Source: Phytomonospora sp040655735 (lineage in GTDB: Bacteria > Actinomycetota > Actinomycetes > Mycobacteriales > Micromonosporaceae). From it: a DNA stretch of 64,000 nt. The stretch is taken from positions 62,001 to 126,000 of the forward strand of contig NZ_JBFAKK010000011.1 in the NCBI RefSeq assembly GCF_040655735.1, written 5' to 3'. Below, piece after piece: positions 1 through 9,738 of this stretch. The position numbers and the translations under genes were made by a program. Each line of letters opens with the position of its first letter. Positions within the stretch are counted from its first letter, which is position 1. The notes under the pieces were generated by a model, which searched no databases, was not told the origin of the DNA, and worked only from the letters and a program-made list of their open reading frames with translations.

Positions 1-76
1 TCCCCAATGTGATGCGCGGAGCACGCGCGGTGCCGCGCAATGGCCCCATAGGATCACGCTTGCGTATCATGCGGGC

Positions 77-1549
<1,473 letters not shown>

Positions 1550-1556
1550 CGCGAAC

Positions 1557-1587
1557 GAAGGCCCGGTACGCGATGTACCGGGCCTTC
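1557..1587. terminator. Bidirectional hairpin terminator after ahcY
   Basis: A perfect 13-bp stem (1557-1569 with 1575-1587) closes a 5-base loop. It sits between the ahcY stop and the stop of the convergent membrane-protein gene, so it can serve both. There is no long T tract, as is common in actinobacteria. Confidence 0.8.
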
Positions 1588-1596
1588 GCCGTCGTC

Positions 1597-2271
1597 TCAG
1601 GAGCCGTAAGGAGGGGGCGGCGGCTTCTGCTGGTGCGGATTGCTCGACGGGAGCTGCGTGGTGGCGCCTTCGCCGTCGTCGACGTACATCGACGGCTGGG
1701 CGGGCGCCGCCGGGGCCGGCTCGTAGGTGGGCGCGGCGGGGGCGAAGGGGTCGATGGGCTGCTGGCCGAAGGAGTCGTTCAGCGCGGCGGAGCCGAGCGG
1801 GGCCTCCGTCGGCGCGTAGCCGGTGTTGTCGGCCGTGACGGCCTTCGGGTTACGCCAGCGGGAGAAGCTGAAGGCCGCCGTCAGCAGGATCGCCGCGACG
1901 ATGACCGGCGCGTACGTGGCCGACGGGAGCGTCAGGGCGGACGGGTCGAGCTTGAGCCCGTCGGTGAGCGCCTTGAACTCCAGCCAGGAGGCCTTGTACT
2001 CGAAGATCACCTGGCCGCCGATGAGGATGACGGCGGCGAGGATCGGTCCTGCCGGGGACAGCCGCAGGGTGGCCAGGAAGCCGAGGATCACGCCGGCGAG
2101 GGCGACGCCCGCGTATCCGATGAGCTTCGTCTTCGCCCACGTGCCGTCCGGGAGGGGCGCTCCCGCCGCTTCCATGGCGTGGAACAAGAAGGCGTTGGCG
2201 CCGATCGCGGCGGCCAGCCAGGCCGCCAAGGCGCCGAACAGGCCGTAGATGAGACTGAGGATGTGCCGCAT
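1597..2271 (-). CDS. Four-helix integral membrane protein with Pro-rich tail
   Basis: An uncharacterised membrane protein of 224 residues. Four hydrophobic segments are visible: the N-terminal LIYGLFGALAAWLAAAIGA region, two adjacent helices near residues 50-90, and one ending in the FSFSRW stretch. They are followed by a proline- and glutamine-rich cytoplasmic or periplasmic tail ending in PPPPPYGS. I chose the ATG at 2271 because a GGGAGGG ribosome site lies just upstream; the open frame continues 30 codons further without support. The gene converges on ahcY across a shared hairpin and diverges from ychF. I do not recognise a named family, and no function should be assumed. Confidence 0.8.
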   Translation of the reverse strand: MRHILSLIYGLFGALAAWLAAAIGANAFLFHAMEAAGAPLPDGTWAKTKLIGYAGVALAGVILGFLATLRLSPAGPILAAVILIGGQVIFEYKASWLEFKALTDGLKLDPSALTLPSATYAPVIVAAILLTAAFSFSRWRNPKAVTADNTGYAPTEAPLGSAALNDSFGQQPIDPFAPAAPTYEPAPAAPAQPSMYVDDGEGATTQLPSSNPHQQKPPPPPYGS

Positions 2272-2412
2272 TGGGCCCTCCCATGCGGGGTTTAGGGGTA
2301 GGGGTGTGCTGTGGGTCTCGGTTGTGGCCCCCCATCCTGGCGCATCAATGCAACCGGGCACACCCTGACCCCGTGGTGGGCGTCATAGTGGCGCTCCGGG
2401 GACAATGGCCGG

Positions 2413-3495
2413 GTGAAACTCACCATCGGCATCGTGGGCCTGCCCAACGTCGGCAAGAGCACCCTGTTCAACGCGTTGACCCGCTCGGACATTCTGGCGG
2501 CGAACTACCCCTTCGCCACCATCGAGCCCAACACCGGCGTCGTCGGCGTGCCCGATCCGCGACTGGCGAAGCTCGCCGAGGTGCACGGTTCGGCGAAGAT
2601 CCTGCCCGCGACGGTCACCTTCGTCGACATCGCCGGGCTCGTGCGCGGCGCGTCGGAAGGGCTGGGGAAGGGGAACCAGTTCCTCGCCCACATCCGCGAG
2701 GCCAATGCGATCTGCCAGGTCGTGCGCGTCTTCGCCGACGACAACGTCACGCACGTCGACGGCCGTGTCTCACCCGCCGACGACATCGAGACCATTAACA
2801 CCGAGCTGATCCTCGCCGACATCCAGACGATCGACAAGGCGCTGCCGCGGCTGGAGAAGGAAGCCCGCGTCAAGGGCAACGACAAGGAGCTCCAGGCGAG
2901 GCTGGCGGCGATCAAGAACGCGCGCGAGATCCTCAACGAGGGACGCACCGTGTTCTCGGCCGGGCTGGACCTCGAAGCCGTGCGAGAGCTGCACCTGTTG
3001 ACCGCCAAGCCGTTCCTCTACGTGTTCAACGTCGACGAGTCGCAGCTGGGCAACGAGGAGCTGCTGGACTCGCTGAGGGCCATGGTCGCCCCCGCCGACG
3101 CGGTGTTCCTGGACGCCAAGATCGAGTCCGAGCTGGTCGACCTCGACCCCGAGGACGCGCTGGAGCTGCTGCAGTCGACCGGGCAGAGCGAGCCCGGCCT
3201 CGACCAGCTCGCCCGCATCGGCTTCCACACGCTGGGGTTGCAGACGTATCTGACGGCCGGGCCCAAGGAGACGCGGGCCTGGACGATCCGGCAGGGCGCC
3301 ACCGCGCCGGAGGCCGCGGGGGAGATCCACACCGACTTCCAGCGCGGGTTCATCAAGGCGGAGATCGTGTCCTACGACGAGCTGATCGACGCCGGGTCGA
3401 TGGCCGAGGCGAAGTCGCGGGGGAAGGTGCGCATGGAGGGCAAGGAGTACGTGATGCGGGACGGGGACGTGGTGGAGTTTCGGTTCAACGTGTAG
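2413..3495 (+). CDS. ychF: YchF/OLA1 redox-regulated ribosome-binding ATPase
   Basis: Universally conserved Obg-family P-loop ATPase that binds ribosomes; the family prefers ATP over GTP. At 360 residues it is typical length. The Walker A motif GLPNVGKS lies at residues 9-16, the switch II segment DIAGLVRGAS follows, then the YchF-specific NVDESQ region. The C-terminus carries the TGS domain (roughly residues 275-358, FQRGFIKAEIVSYDE). The start codon is GTG at 2413, preceded by the weak ggacaatggccgg context; the next in-frame start would remove part of the G1 strand. It is monocistronic, with a weak hairpin after the stop. Confidence 0.96.
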   Translation: MKLTIGIVGLPNVGKSTLFNALTRSDILAANYPFATIEPNTGVVGVPDPRLAKLAEVHGSAKILPATVTFVDIAGLVRGASEGLGKGNQFLAHIREANAICQVVRVFADDNVTHVDGRVSPADDIETINTELILADIQTIDKALPRLEKEARVKGNDKELQARLAAIKNAREILNEGRTVFSAGLDLEAVRELHLLTAKPFLYVFNVDESQLGNEELLDSLRAMVAPADAVFLDAKIESELVDLDPEDALELLQSTGQSEPGLDQLARIGFHTLGLQTYLTAGPKETRAWTIRQGATAPEAAGEIHTDFQRGFIKAEIVSYDELIDAGSMAEAKSRGKVRMEGKEYVMRDGDVVEFRFNV

Positions 3496-3503
3496 GGGTG
3501 CCG

Positions 3504-3521
3504 GCGCCGGTCGTCCGGCGC
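3504..3521 (+). terminator. Weak hairpin after ychF
   Basis: A 7-bp GC stem (3504-3510 with 3515-3521) with a 4-base loop begins 9 bases after the ychF stop. It lacks a T tract, so this is a tentative terminator. Confidence 0.35.
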
Positions 3522-3639
3522 GCAGGTGCTTGTGGGGAGGGGTCTCGCGGTGGTGGCGGGGCCCTTCTTCGTGTCTCCCAAGCAGCCTCTGCCCGTTCCC
3601 ACTACTGGTGTCCCACCATGTCGGGGTGAATCTCGGGGT

Positions 3640-4117
3640 TCGCCGACGAGTTCGGTTCCTACCTTGCCGAGATCGAGCGCCGGCGGGGTCGGCGGATCGC
3701 CGGCTGAGGGGGTGGCGACGCCTCTCGCGCGGCCGGCGAAGAAGTTCAACCCTCGCCGTCCCAATCCGGCTGGGTTCGACCGGATCTCGCCCTACGAGGA
3801 TGTGGATACGGCGGAGGCCAACCTGCACTTCGAAGACGGGCAGTGGAACCGGGACGGCCCAATGCGCGCCACGGACGAGGGCCCCGGAACGAACGCGCCC
3901 GATCTGAAGGAGCCGTGGGCGTCCGACCCGTTCCTGAAGACTCGCTTCCACATCGAAGGGCACGCTCAAGGATGGGTGAGCACGACGTTCCGGTCGTCGC
4001 TCCGCCGGAAGTGCTGGCGGACTTGGCCGGGCCCGCAGGCGGATCACGACGACTGACGGTCTGGCCGACGCATCCATCGATGCGGAAACAAGTCGCGTCC
4101 CCTTCCACCCGCCACTA
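3640..4117 (+). pseudogene. Decayed coding remnant, possibly toxin-like
   Basis: The 687 bases between ychF and the GNAT gene contain no intact gene, but several short stretches read like former protein. One frame gives FADEFGSYLAEIERRRGRR and then a stop (around 3648-3707). A second gives SPYEDVDTAEANLHFEDGQW and RFHIEGHAQGW (about 3787-3990). A third gives PEVLADLAGP and LTVW (about 3999-4060). Phase changes and stops separate these pieces, and none has a start with a ribosome site. The HIEGHA stretch faintly recalls the HxE motif of deaminase-type toxin domains, but the matching Pro-Cys-x-x-Cys motif is absent. I call it a gene remnant only; its origin is inference. Confidence 0.35.
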
Positions 4118-4139
4118 GCATCCGTCGGAGTTGATCTCC

Positions 4140-4157
4140 GGGCCGACGACTCGGCCC
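4140..4157 (+). terminator. Small hairpin before the GNAT gene
   Basis: A 7-bp stem (4140-4146 with 4151-4157) and 4-base loop lie 25 bases before the next start. It may be the old terminator of the decayed region. Confidence 0.25.
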
Positions 4158-4182
4158 GCCCCGACATTGAAGTGGCGGTTGC

Positions 4183-4749
4183 ATGAGCGACATGTGGACT
4201 GGTGCGAAGATCCGCTTGCGTGGGGTCGAAAGTGATGACTGGCAGGGCTTTCGCGACCTCGCGGTGGACAGTGTCGACGTTCGCAACGCCGACACGGTGG
4301 AGCCTCCTCGCTCGCCGGAGAGTTTTCAGTCCTGGACGGCTGAGCGGGCTGGGCGGGCGCCTGGGGGTGAGGCCTTTCGCCTGGTGGTCGAGTCCATAGA
4401 GGACGAATCTTTCGCGGGGTCGGTGACGGTGGGGGAGACCGACGTGCGGGCGGGGCGGTTCAAGACGGGGGTCGTGATCAGCCGTGACCATCGCCGCAAG
4501 GGGTATGCGGCGGAGGCGACCGAACTCGTCCTCGCCTACATGTTCGCCGAGCAGCGCTTCAACAAGTGCGAGGTGGAGGTCTACTCCTTCAACGACGCTT
4601 CGCTCGCCCTGTACCGAGGGCTGGGCTTCACGGAGGAGGGGTGGCTTCGCGAGCACGAGTACTTCGCCGGCGACTACTACGACGTGGTGCTGCTGGGGAT
4701 CACGGCGGCGGAGTACTGGGCGACGCATCAGCGGCCGGCGGTGCGGTGA
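4183..4749 (+). CDS. GNAT-family N-acetyltransferase (RimJ/RimL type)
   Basis: A 188-residue acetyl-CoA-dependent acyltransferase of the GCN5 superfamily, RimJ/RimL subgroup. The RxRRKGYAAEA acetyl-CoA-binding signature (about residues 102-115) is clear. It is followed by VYSFNDASLALYRGLGF, the usual alpha4-beta6 segment in which an Asn and a Tyr contact acetyl-CoA. The C-terminal EEGWLREHEYFAGDYYDVVLLGI is also typical of the subgroup. Targets of such enzymes include ribosomal protein N-termini, antibiotics and small amines, and nothing here decides between them. It appears monocistronic, with a promoter-like interval before the next gene. Confidence 0.85.
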   Translation: MSDMWTGAKIRLRGVESDDWQGFRDLAVDSVDVRNADTVEPPRSPESFQSWTAERAGRAPGGEAFRLVVESIEDESFAGSVTVGETDVRAGRFKTGVVISRDHRRKGYAAEATELVLAYMFAEQRFNKCEVEVYSFNDASLALYRGLGFTEEGWLREHEYFAGDYYDVVLLGITAAEYWATHQRPAVR

Positions 4750-4794
4750 AAGGGACCCGGAAAGCGCACTCAGTCCAAAGAGGACAGTAGACCT

Positions 4795-4800
4795 TATACT
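4795..4800 (+). promoter_or_regulatory. Candidate -10 element for the zinc-ribbon gene
   Basis: TATACT lies 40 bases before the downstream ATG in an AT-richer patch. No convincing -35 hexamer is seen at the expected distance. Confidence 0.3.
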
Positions 4801-4839
4801 TCGATACTCTTCGGCAAATCGGGATCTCGAGGAGGTGCG

Positions 4840-5103
4840 ATGGCGGCCTGTAACGGGTGCGGCGAGCGGGTGGACGGTTCTGGACGGCTGTGCGCGCTGT
4901 GCATCGCGAAGATGGTCAACTACGCCGAGGGCGACTACCACGACGAGAACGACCCCGCCGTGAAGCTCTACAACAAGAAGCGCGACGAGATGAACTCGCC
5001 GAAGTCGTCGCAGGGCGGCTGCGCGGTGGTGGTGCTGGCGGCGATGGCGGTTCCGGCCTTCCTCGCGGCGGCCGGGGTGGGGCTGGCGAGTCTGTTCGGT
5101 TAG
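4840..5103 (+). CDS. Small zinc-ribbon protein with one C-terminal membrane helix
   Basis: An 87-residue protein with two CxxC knuckles (Cys4/Cys7 and Cys18/Cys21) that should bind one zinc ion. A charged linker follows, and then a single C-terminal hydrophobic helix (VVVLAAMAVPAFLAAAGVGL). This predicts a tail-anchored protein with its zinc ribbon in the cytoplasm. A strong AGGAGG ribosome site 6 bases before the ATG supports the start. The gene has no obvious operon partners. Function unknown. Confidence 0.75.
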   Translation: MAACNGCGERVDGSGRLCALCIAKMVNYAEGDYHDENDPAVKLYNKKRDEMNSPKSSQGGCAVVVLAAMAVPAFLAAAGVGLASLFG

Positions 5104-5149
5104 AGGGAGACGCGGGCGTACCACGGCAGGCGGTCGGGATACTGCTCTG

Positions 5150-5677
5150 ATGCCCCGCCCTCTCCTGTTCCTCGACGTCGACGGTCCGCTCATTCCCTTC
5201 GGCGCGGGGCGGGACGTGCGTCCCGACGGCTATCCGACCTTCGGCGCCGCCGACGACGCCAATCCGCTCCTCTCCCGGCTCGACCCGGCGCTCGGTCCGC
5301 GTCTGGCCGCGCTGGACTGCGAACTCGTGTGGGCGACGAGCTGGACGCACGAAGCGAACGAGCACGTCGCCCCGCGCTTGGGTCTGCCGCCCGCGCCGGT
5401 GGTGATCTGGCCGGATGCGCCGGATGCCGACGCATCGGACCCGCTCCACTGGAAGACTCCGGTCCTCGTCGACTGGGCCGCCGGCCGGCCCTTCGTGTGG
5501 GTGGACGACGAGATCACCGTCGCCGACCGCCGCTGGGTCGCCGTCCACCATCCCGGCCTGGCGCTCCTGCATCGCGTCGACGCCCGCCGGGCCCTCACCG
5601 CCGCCGACTTCGCCGACCTCGCCACCTGGCTCCGCCCACCCCGCCCTGGCTTGCCGTCGGGCCCTCGCACCAAGTAG
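5150..5677 (+). CDS. HAD-like hydrolase family protein
   Basis: A 175-residue protein with the HAD-fold landmarks. Motif I is FLDVDGPL with the nucleophile and acid Asp pair near residues 9-11. Motif II is WATSWT near 65, and an acidic WVDDE motif near 118 stands where motif IV is expected. No cap insertion is evident, so it is a minimal C0 or secondary-structure HAD protein. The combination resembles small actinobacterial HAD proteins of unknown substrate. The ATG at 5150 lacks a good ribosome site, and a GATACT-like hexamer lies only a few bases upstream, so the message may be leaderless. Confidence 0.75.
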   Translation: MPRPLLFLDVDGPLIPFGAGRDVRPDGYPTFGAADDANPLLSRLDPALGPRLAALDCELVWATSWTHEANEHVAPRLGLPPAPVVIWPDAPDADASDPLHWKTPVLVDWAAGRPFVWVDDEITVADRRWVAVHHPGLALLHRVDARRALTAADFADLATWLRPPRPGLPSGPRTK

Positions 5678-5748
5678 CTTGGCGCACGCCGAACGGTCGG
5701 CCGCGCAACGGATCCCGGCCGGGGTAACCGCAACCGGGAGGACCGCTC

Positions 5749-6321
5749 ATGAGTCGCGCCGACCTGAGGTTTCTGCTCAAGGTCATCGCCCTGGTGGGCC
5801 TGGTCCTGGCGGGTGGGGTGGTGGCGGGCTTCAAGGTTTTCGGGGGGCCGGACTCGGTGGCCGTCGACTGCGCCGACTTCGCCGCCAAGGCGTCCTCGGG
5901 GGCGATCTACGCCACCGCCGAACCGGTCCTGGAACGCCAGACCTCCGACGCCGCGAAGTGGTGCGAGTTCAGCGGCGTGGGCAGTGACGGGACGCGCGAC
6001 AAGGTGCGGGTCACGGTCGAGGGCTTCGGCGAGGACGCACCATCCGATGTGGACGACTGTGGCGAGCCGCTTCGGCTCGGTGACAACGAACAGGGCTGCC
6101 TCCAAATGGTCGAGGGGGCCGGCACGCCCGGTTCGAACGGTGCGGTCGTCCGGCTCGTCCGGGTCGAGGGTGACCTGCGCATCGAGCTTGAGGCGCGGTT
6201 GAGCGCGGCGACGCTGCGGCGGGTCGAGCAACTCGCGGCGGGGCAAGGGGTCGAGGCCTTCACGCTCGCCGACCTGGCGCGCTTCACCGAGGCGGCCAAG
6301 GAGCTGACCCGGCGGGACTGA
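5749..6321 (+). CDS. Membrane-anchored extracytoplasmic protein, unknown
   Basis: A 190-residue protein with an N-terminal hydrophobic helix (residues about 8-30, LKVIALVGLVLAGGVVAGF) that should act as an uncleaved anchor or signal peptide. The remaining domain faces outward and has four cysteines (in VDCADF, KWCEF, DDCGE and GCLQM) that could form two disulfides. A GGGAGGA site precedes the ATG. No lipobox is present. I do not recognise the family; the short exported domain with paired cysteines resembles actinobacterial sensor or solute-binding accessory domains, but that is a guess. Confidence 0.7.
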   Translation: MSRADLRFLLKVIALVGLVLAGGVVAGFKVFGGPDSVAVDCADFAAKASSGAIYATAEPVLERQTSDAAKWCEFSGVGSDGTRDKVRVTVEGFGEDAPSDVDDCGEPLRLGDNEQGCLQMVEGAGTPGSNGAVVRLVRVEGDLRIELEARLSAATLRRVEQLAAGQGVEAFTLADLARFTEAAKELTRRD

Positions 6322-6410
6322 AGCGGCCGTCCAATACCCCACAAAGGACGGACGGGCAACGGCCGAACGCCCGTATCAATCCACAGTGGACGGTCCCTAA
6401 TCTTCCCCTC

Positions 6411-7022
6411 ATGTCGTTGCTTCGAAACCGAACCAGGTCCGCATCGTCCCTGCTCACCGCGCTGGTCGCGGCGACCGCGCTGGTCGCGGTGGGTGCGACT
6501 CCGGCGGCCGCCGACCCGGCCTCGCACCAGCTCTGGGGCGACCAGACCCCGGCCCACAGCGTCGCCGACTTCGACACCGACGCGCTCAACCTCTCGACGG
6601 TCTTCACCGTCGACGTCCCCGGCACCATCACCGCGATCCGCTTCTACAAGGCCGACGGCAACGAGCGCGCCGCCGGCGACCGCTGGGTCGCGGTGAACCC
6701 GACGGCCACCCCGAGCCTGGGCGCCAACGAGTTCCTGTCCCCCGAGGAGGAGACCGACTACGGCTGGCAGACCGTCGCGCTCAGCTACCCCTTCGACGTC
6801 GAGCCCGGCGTCGAGTACACCGTCACCTACACGGCCTTCGGCGGCGTCTACGCCTACACCTACGACTACTTCACCGACGGCCCCCTCACCGTCGGCCCGC
6901 TGACCGCCCACAACAGCACCTACCGCTACATCTACCGCTACGACGGCAACGGCGACCAGATCACCGGCACCTGGCGCGACAGCAGCTACTGGGTCGACCC
7001 GGTCTTCGTCCCGGCGGCCTGA
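6411..7022 (+). CDS. Secreted DUF4082-type beta-sandwich protein
   Basis: A 203-residue secreted protein. A Sec signal peptide runs from the arginine-rich start through LLTALVAATALVAVGA to a predicted cut at AAA-DPA, about residue 35. The mature part has the pattern I associate with DUF4082: LWGDQTPA, DFDTDALNLSTVFTVD, GTITAIRFYKADGNE and GWQTVAL, then a Tyr-rich end. In the family this is a repeated surface or adhesion-like beta domain, often beside Ig-like domains; here it stands alone, which is short. A TAATCT-like -10 sits close to the ATG with little leader. A strong hairpin follows. Confidence 0.75.
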   Translation: MSLLRNRTRSASSLLTALVAATALVAVGATPAAADPASHQLWGDQTPAHSVADFDTDALNLSTVFTVDVPGTITAIRFYKADGNERAAGDRWVAVNPTATPSLGANEFLSPEEETDYGWQTVALSYPFDVEPGVEYTVTYTAFGGVYAYTYDYFTDGPLTVGPLTAHNSTYRYIYRYDGNGDQITGTWRDSSYWVDPVFVPAA

Positions 7023-7042
7023 ACCCCGAAGACCCGAACCCC

Positions 7043-7070
7043 AGGCCCCGGAGCCCTCGCTCCGGGGCCT
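7043..7070. terminator. Bidirectional hairpin terminator
   Basis: A perfect 12-bp stem (7043-7054 with 7059-7070) closes a 4-base loop. It lies between the secreted-protein stop and the stop codon of the convergent LysR gene, which it touches. Confidence 0.8.
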
Positions 7071-7933
7071 CATCCCGCCTCGGCAAGCGCCTCGGCGAAG
7101 GCGCGCACCCGCTCGGTCTCGCCGTCGCGCCGCCACACCAGCCCCAGCGTCGAGTCCGGCAGGTCCTCGATGGGGACCACCGCGACGTCGCCGCGCCGGT
7201 TGTACTCGGCCGTCAGCCGGCACATGATCATGGCGCCCCGGTTCGCCGCGACGGCCGCCAGCCCTTCCTGGAGCGTCCGCACGCGCGGGCCGCTCCACGC
7301 CGTCTCCGGCGGCCACGGGAAACGCGACCAGTAGTCCGGCGCGGGCGCGGCGACGCTGATGGCATCGCAGGCCGCGAGGTCGGCCGCGCTCACCGATTGG
7401 CGCCGCGCCAGCGGATGGCGCGTCGAGACCAGCAGCCGCTGCGGCTCGCGCGAGAAGACCGGCCCCAGCGTCAGATCGGCCTCGCGGACCGGCAGCAGCA
7501 CCACGGCCGCGTCGACCTCGCCCCGTCGCACCGGCCCGAACGGGTCGAACATCGGCACCTCGACGGCGTCCACCTCGCAGTCGGGATGCCGCGCCGAGAA
7601 GCGCCCGATCGTCGACGCCAGCCGCTCGCTCAGCCCGCCCAGGAACCCCAGCCGCAGCACACCGTCCACGCCCCGCGCCTCGGCCCTTGCGACGCACACC
7701 GCGTTGTTGAGGGCGTCGTAGGCCGGCCGCAGCGACTCCCGGAAGCGCTCGCCCAGGGGCGTCAGCCGCACCCGCCGGCTGGTCCGCTCGACCAGTCGCG
7801 CGCCGATCCGGCCCTCCAGCGAGCGCAGGAGCTGGGACACGCGGCCTTGGGAGACGTAGAGTCGCTCGCCGGTGCGCCCGAAGTGGAGTTCCTCCGACAG
7901 CACCAGGAAGCATTCCAGCTCACGGATCTCCAT
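7070..7933 (-). CDS. LysR-family transcriptional regulator
   Basis: A 287-residue LysR regulator. The N-terminal winged helix-turn-helix is evident (LECFLVLSEELHFGRTGERL then VSQGRVSQLLRSLEGRIGARL), followed by the effector-binding periplasmic-protein-like domain. I chose the ATG at 7933 because an AGGAGG site lies directly upstream; the frame opens 20 codons earlier without one. It is divergent from an MFS exporter, with 84 bases between the starts, and that exporter is the most likely target. The effector is unknown. Confidence 0.9.
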   Translation of the reverse strand: MEIRELECFLVLSEELHFGRTGERLYVSQGRVSQLLRSLEGRIGARLVERTSRRVRLTPLGERFRESLRPAYDALNNAVCVARAEARGVDGVLRLGFLGGLSERLASTIGRFSARHPDCEVDAVEVPMFDPFGPVRRGEVDAAVVLLPVREADLTLGPVFSREPQRLLVSTRHPLARRQSVSAADLAACDAISVAAPAPDYWSRFPWPPETAWSGPRVRTLQEGLAAVAANRGAMIMCRLTAEYNRRGDVAVVPIEDLPDSTLGLVWRRDGETERVRAFAEALAEAG

Positions 7934-8017
7934 GTTCCTCCTGTCGATTAGCCTGCCTAATCCAAGGATGAGCACTCCGTCGTTGATCCACAACCTCCAA
8001 CGGCCGAGTCTTGGCCC

Positions 8018-9217
8018 ATGTCCTCTCGTACCGCCGTCTGGCCGGCCATCCTGGCCGCCACCGCAGGCACCTTCACCGTCGTGACCAGCGAGATGCTGCC
8101 CATCGGCCTGCTCACACCCCTAGCCGCCGACCTCGACGTGAGCGAAGGCACCGCCGGTCTCACCATGACAGTTCCGGGTCTCGTCGCCGCGGTCGCGGCC
8201 CCCATCATCACGCGCGTCATCGGCCGCCTCGACCGTCGGCATGTCCTCATGGGGCTGATGGTTCTGCTGGCCGCCGCGAACTTCGTGTCCGCCGCCGCCT
8301 CCAACTTCCCGGTCCTGCTGGCCTCCCGCGTGCTCATCGGCGTCGGCATCGGCGGCGTCTGGGCGATCTCGCTGACCGTCGCCGGGAGGCTCGCGACCGG
8401 CAAGATCGCCGCCCGCGCCAACGCCACCGTCATGAGCGGCATCGCCATCGCCTCGGTCGCCGGGGTCCCGCTCGGGACCTGGATCGGCGGCCTCGCGGGC
8501 TGGCGCGCGGCCTTCGCCGGCGGCGGGGCGCTCGCGCTCCTCGTCGCGGCGGTCATGGCGGCCGTCCTGCCGTCGCTGCCTTCGGAGGGCCGCGGCGGGG
8601 CGCGCGTCGGATCGGCGACCGGCCTGCGCGTCGGCCTGGTGGTCCTCGCCGCCCTCGTCGCCGGCCACTTCGCCGCCTATACCTACGTGCGGCCGCTGCT
8701 CGAACAGGTCGGCGGCCTGACCCCGGGCGCGATCAGCGCCCTGCTGCTGGTCTACGGGGTCGCCGGCGTGGCCGGGAACTTCCTCGTCGGCATCCGCGCG
8801 CCGAAGGCACCGGCCGCGACGCTGCTGGCCATCGCCGCCTCGCTCGCGACCGTGCTCGCCGTCGTGCCGCTGCTCGTGCGGGGTCCCGCAGGGGCGACCG
8901 CGCTGCTCATCGCGTGGGGTGTCGCATACGGGGGTGTGTCCGTCGGAACGCAGGTGTGGTTGTTCTCCAAGGCGCCCGATGCGCGGGAGAAGGTGTCGGC
9001 GATGGTCACCTCGGTGTTCAACCTCGCCATCGGCGGCGGGGCGCTGCTCGGGGGCCTGGCCGCCGACGCCTCGGGGGTGCGGGCCGCGGTCTGGCTCGGC
9101 GCCGGGCTCGTGCTGATCTCGCTGGTCACGGCTGTGCGCGCAGAGACGCGACGACCCTCGCGAGCTGTTGGTATGCCCGCTGCACATCGCGATGAGCCTG
9201 ATCCCGCTCTGCGGTGA
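8018..9217 (+). CDS. MFS transporter, DHA1-type efflux
   Basis: A 399-residue major facilitator with about 12 hydrophobic helices. The early TSEMLPIGLL and SRVLIGVGIGGVWAISL stretches are typical of the DHA1 drug/sugar/nucleoside efflux group (AraJ/NepI-like). Substrate unknown. Its regulator is presumably the divergent LysR gene. The C-terminus beyond about residue 370 (RPSRAVGMPAAH onward) reads antisense through the last 92 bases of a decayed MASE1 gene, so the final residues are probably not ancestral and arose when the two loci were joined. Confidence 0.88.
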   Translation: MSSRTAVWPAILAATAGTFTVVTSEMLPIGLLTPLAADLDVSEGTAGLTMTVPGLVAAVAAPIITRVIGRLDRRHVLMGLMVLLAAANFVSAAASNFPVLLASRVLIGVGIGGVWAISLTVAGRLATGKIAARANATVMSGIAIASVAGVPLGTWIGGLAGWRAAFAGGGALALLVAAVMAAVLPSLPSEGRGGARVGSATGLRVGLVVLAALVAGHFAAYTYVRPLLEQVGGLTPGAISALLLVYGVAGVAGNFLVGIRAPKAPAATLLAIAASLATVLAVVPLLVRGPAGATALLIAWGVAYGGVSVGTQVWLFSKAPDAREKVSAMVTSVFNLAIGGGALLGGLAADASGVRAAVWLGAGLVLISLVTAVRAETRRPSRAVGMPAAHRDEPDPALR

Positions 9218-9679
9218 CGGCGGCCGGCAGCAGGGCCGTCAGCGCCGCCGTGGCATTGAAGATCTGGAGCGTGACCATGTTCCCCAGCAGATCGTGGTCG
9301 GCGAGGGGCCCCAGCTGCCGCACGGCGCCGTAGACGGCGATGACCGAGGCGAGCAGGGCGCAGGGTGCGGCGAGGATCTGCTGGAAGCGCAGGGCGGCCC
9401 AGATGAGGAACGGGAACACCGCGAACAGCAGCGTCAGCGGGACACGCCGAAGCGGAGGAGGCAGCCGACGGCGACGCCCGTGGGCGGCCACAGTGGAGTG
9501 ACCTGGCCGCCGACGAGTTCGAGGCCCAGCCCGACGCGGGCGGCGAGGTAGTAGGCGGCGGCGATCAGCACGAGCGACACGGCGGTGGCGACCGGGCGCG
9601 GCGTGCCCAAGGCCCGGCCGCGTGCGAGCCGCCGGAGTCCGGCGAGGCGACCCCGCACGGTGGTCCGGTTCCTGCTCAC
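9126..9679 (-). pseudogene. MASE1 sensor gene, internal deletion and frameshift
   Basis: Two overlapping reading frames on the minus strand carry the two ends of one MASE1 membrane-sensor domain. The first (from a GTG at 9679 to a stop at 9434) has YYLAARVGLGLEL and LWPPTGVAVGCLLRFG, the start of MASE1. The second, in another phase (about 9460 down to 9126), has LLFAVFPFLIWAALRFQQ and LGNMVTLQIFNATAALTALL, the end of MASE1, then a helical linker. The central helices are missing and the phase changes at the join near 9440-9470. No downstream kinase or GGDEF domain remains. This is a deletion relic; the 3' end overlaps the MFS gene. Confidence 0.75.
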
Positions 9680-9738
9680 AGGGAATTGTGGTTCGCCGCG
9701 GGCGCCGGTGTCGAGGGACTTCAGCGGTCGGTGCGGTG

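Noticed and set aside
1..76. SAH riboswitch upstream of ahcY
   Set aside because: Too little sequence is present and no convincing pseudoknot pairing was seen.
2770..5193. 807-codon minus-strand open frame across ychF and neighbours
   Set aside because: Low-complexity Arg/His/Pro composition and it runs antisense to several well-supported genes.
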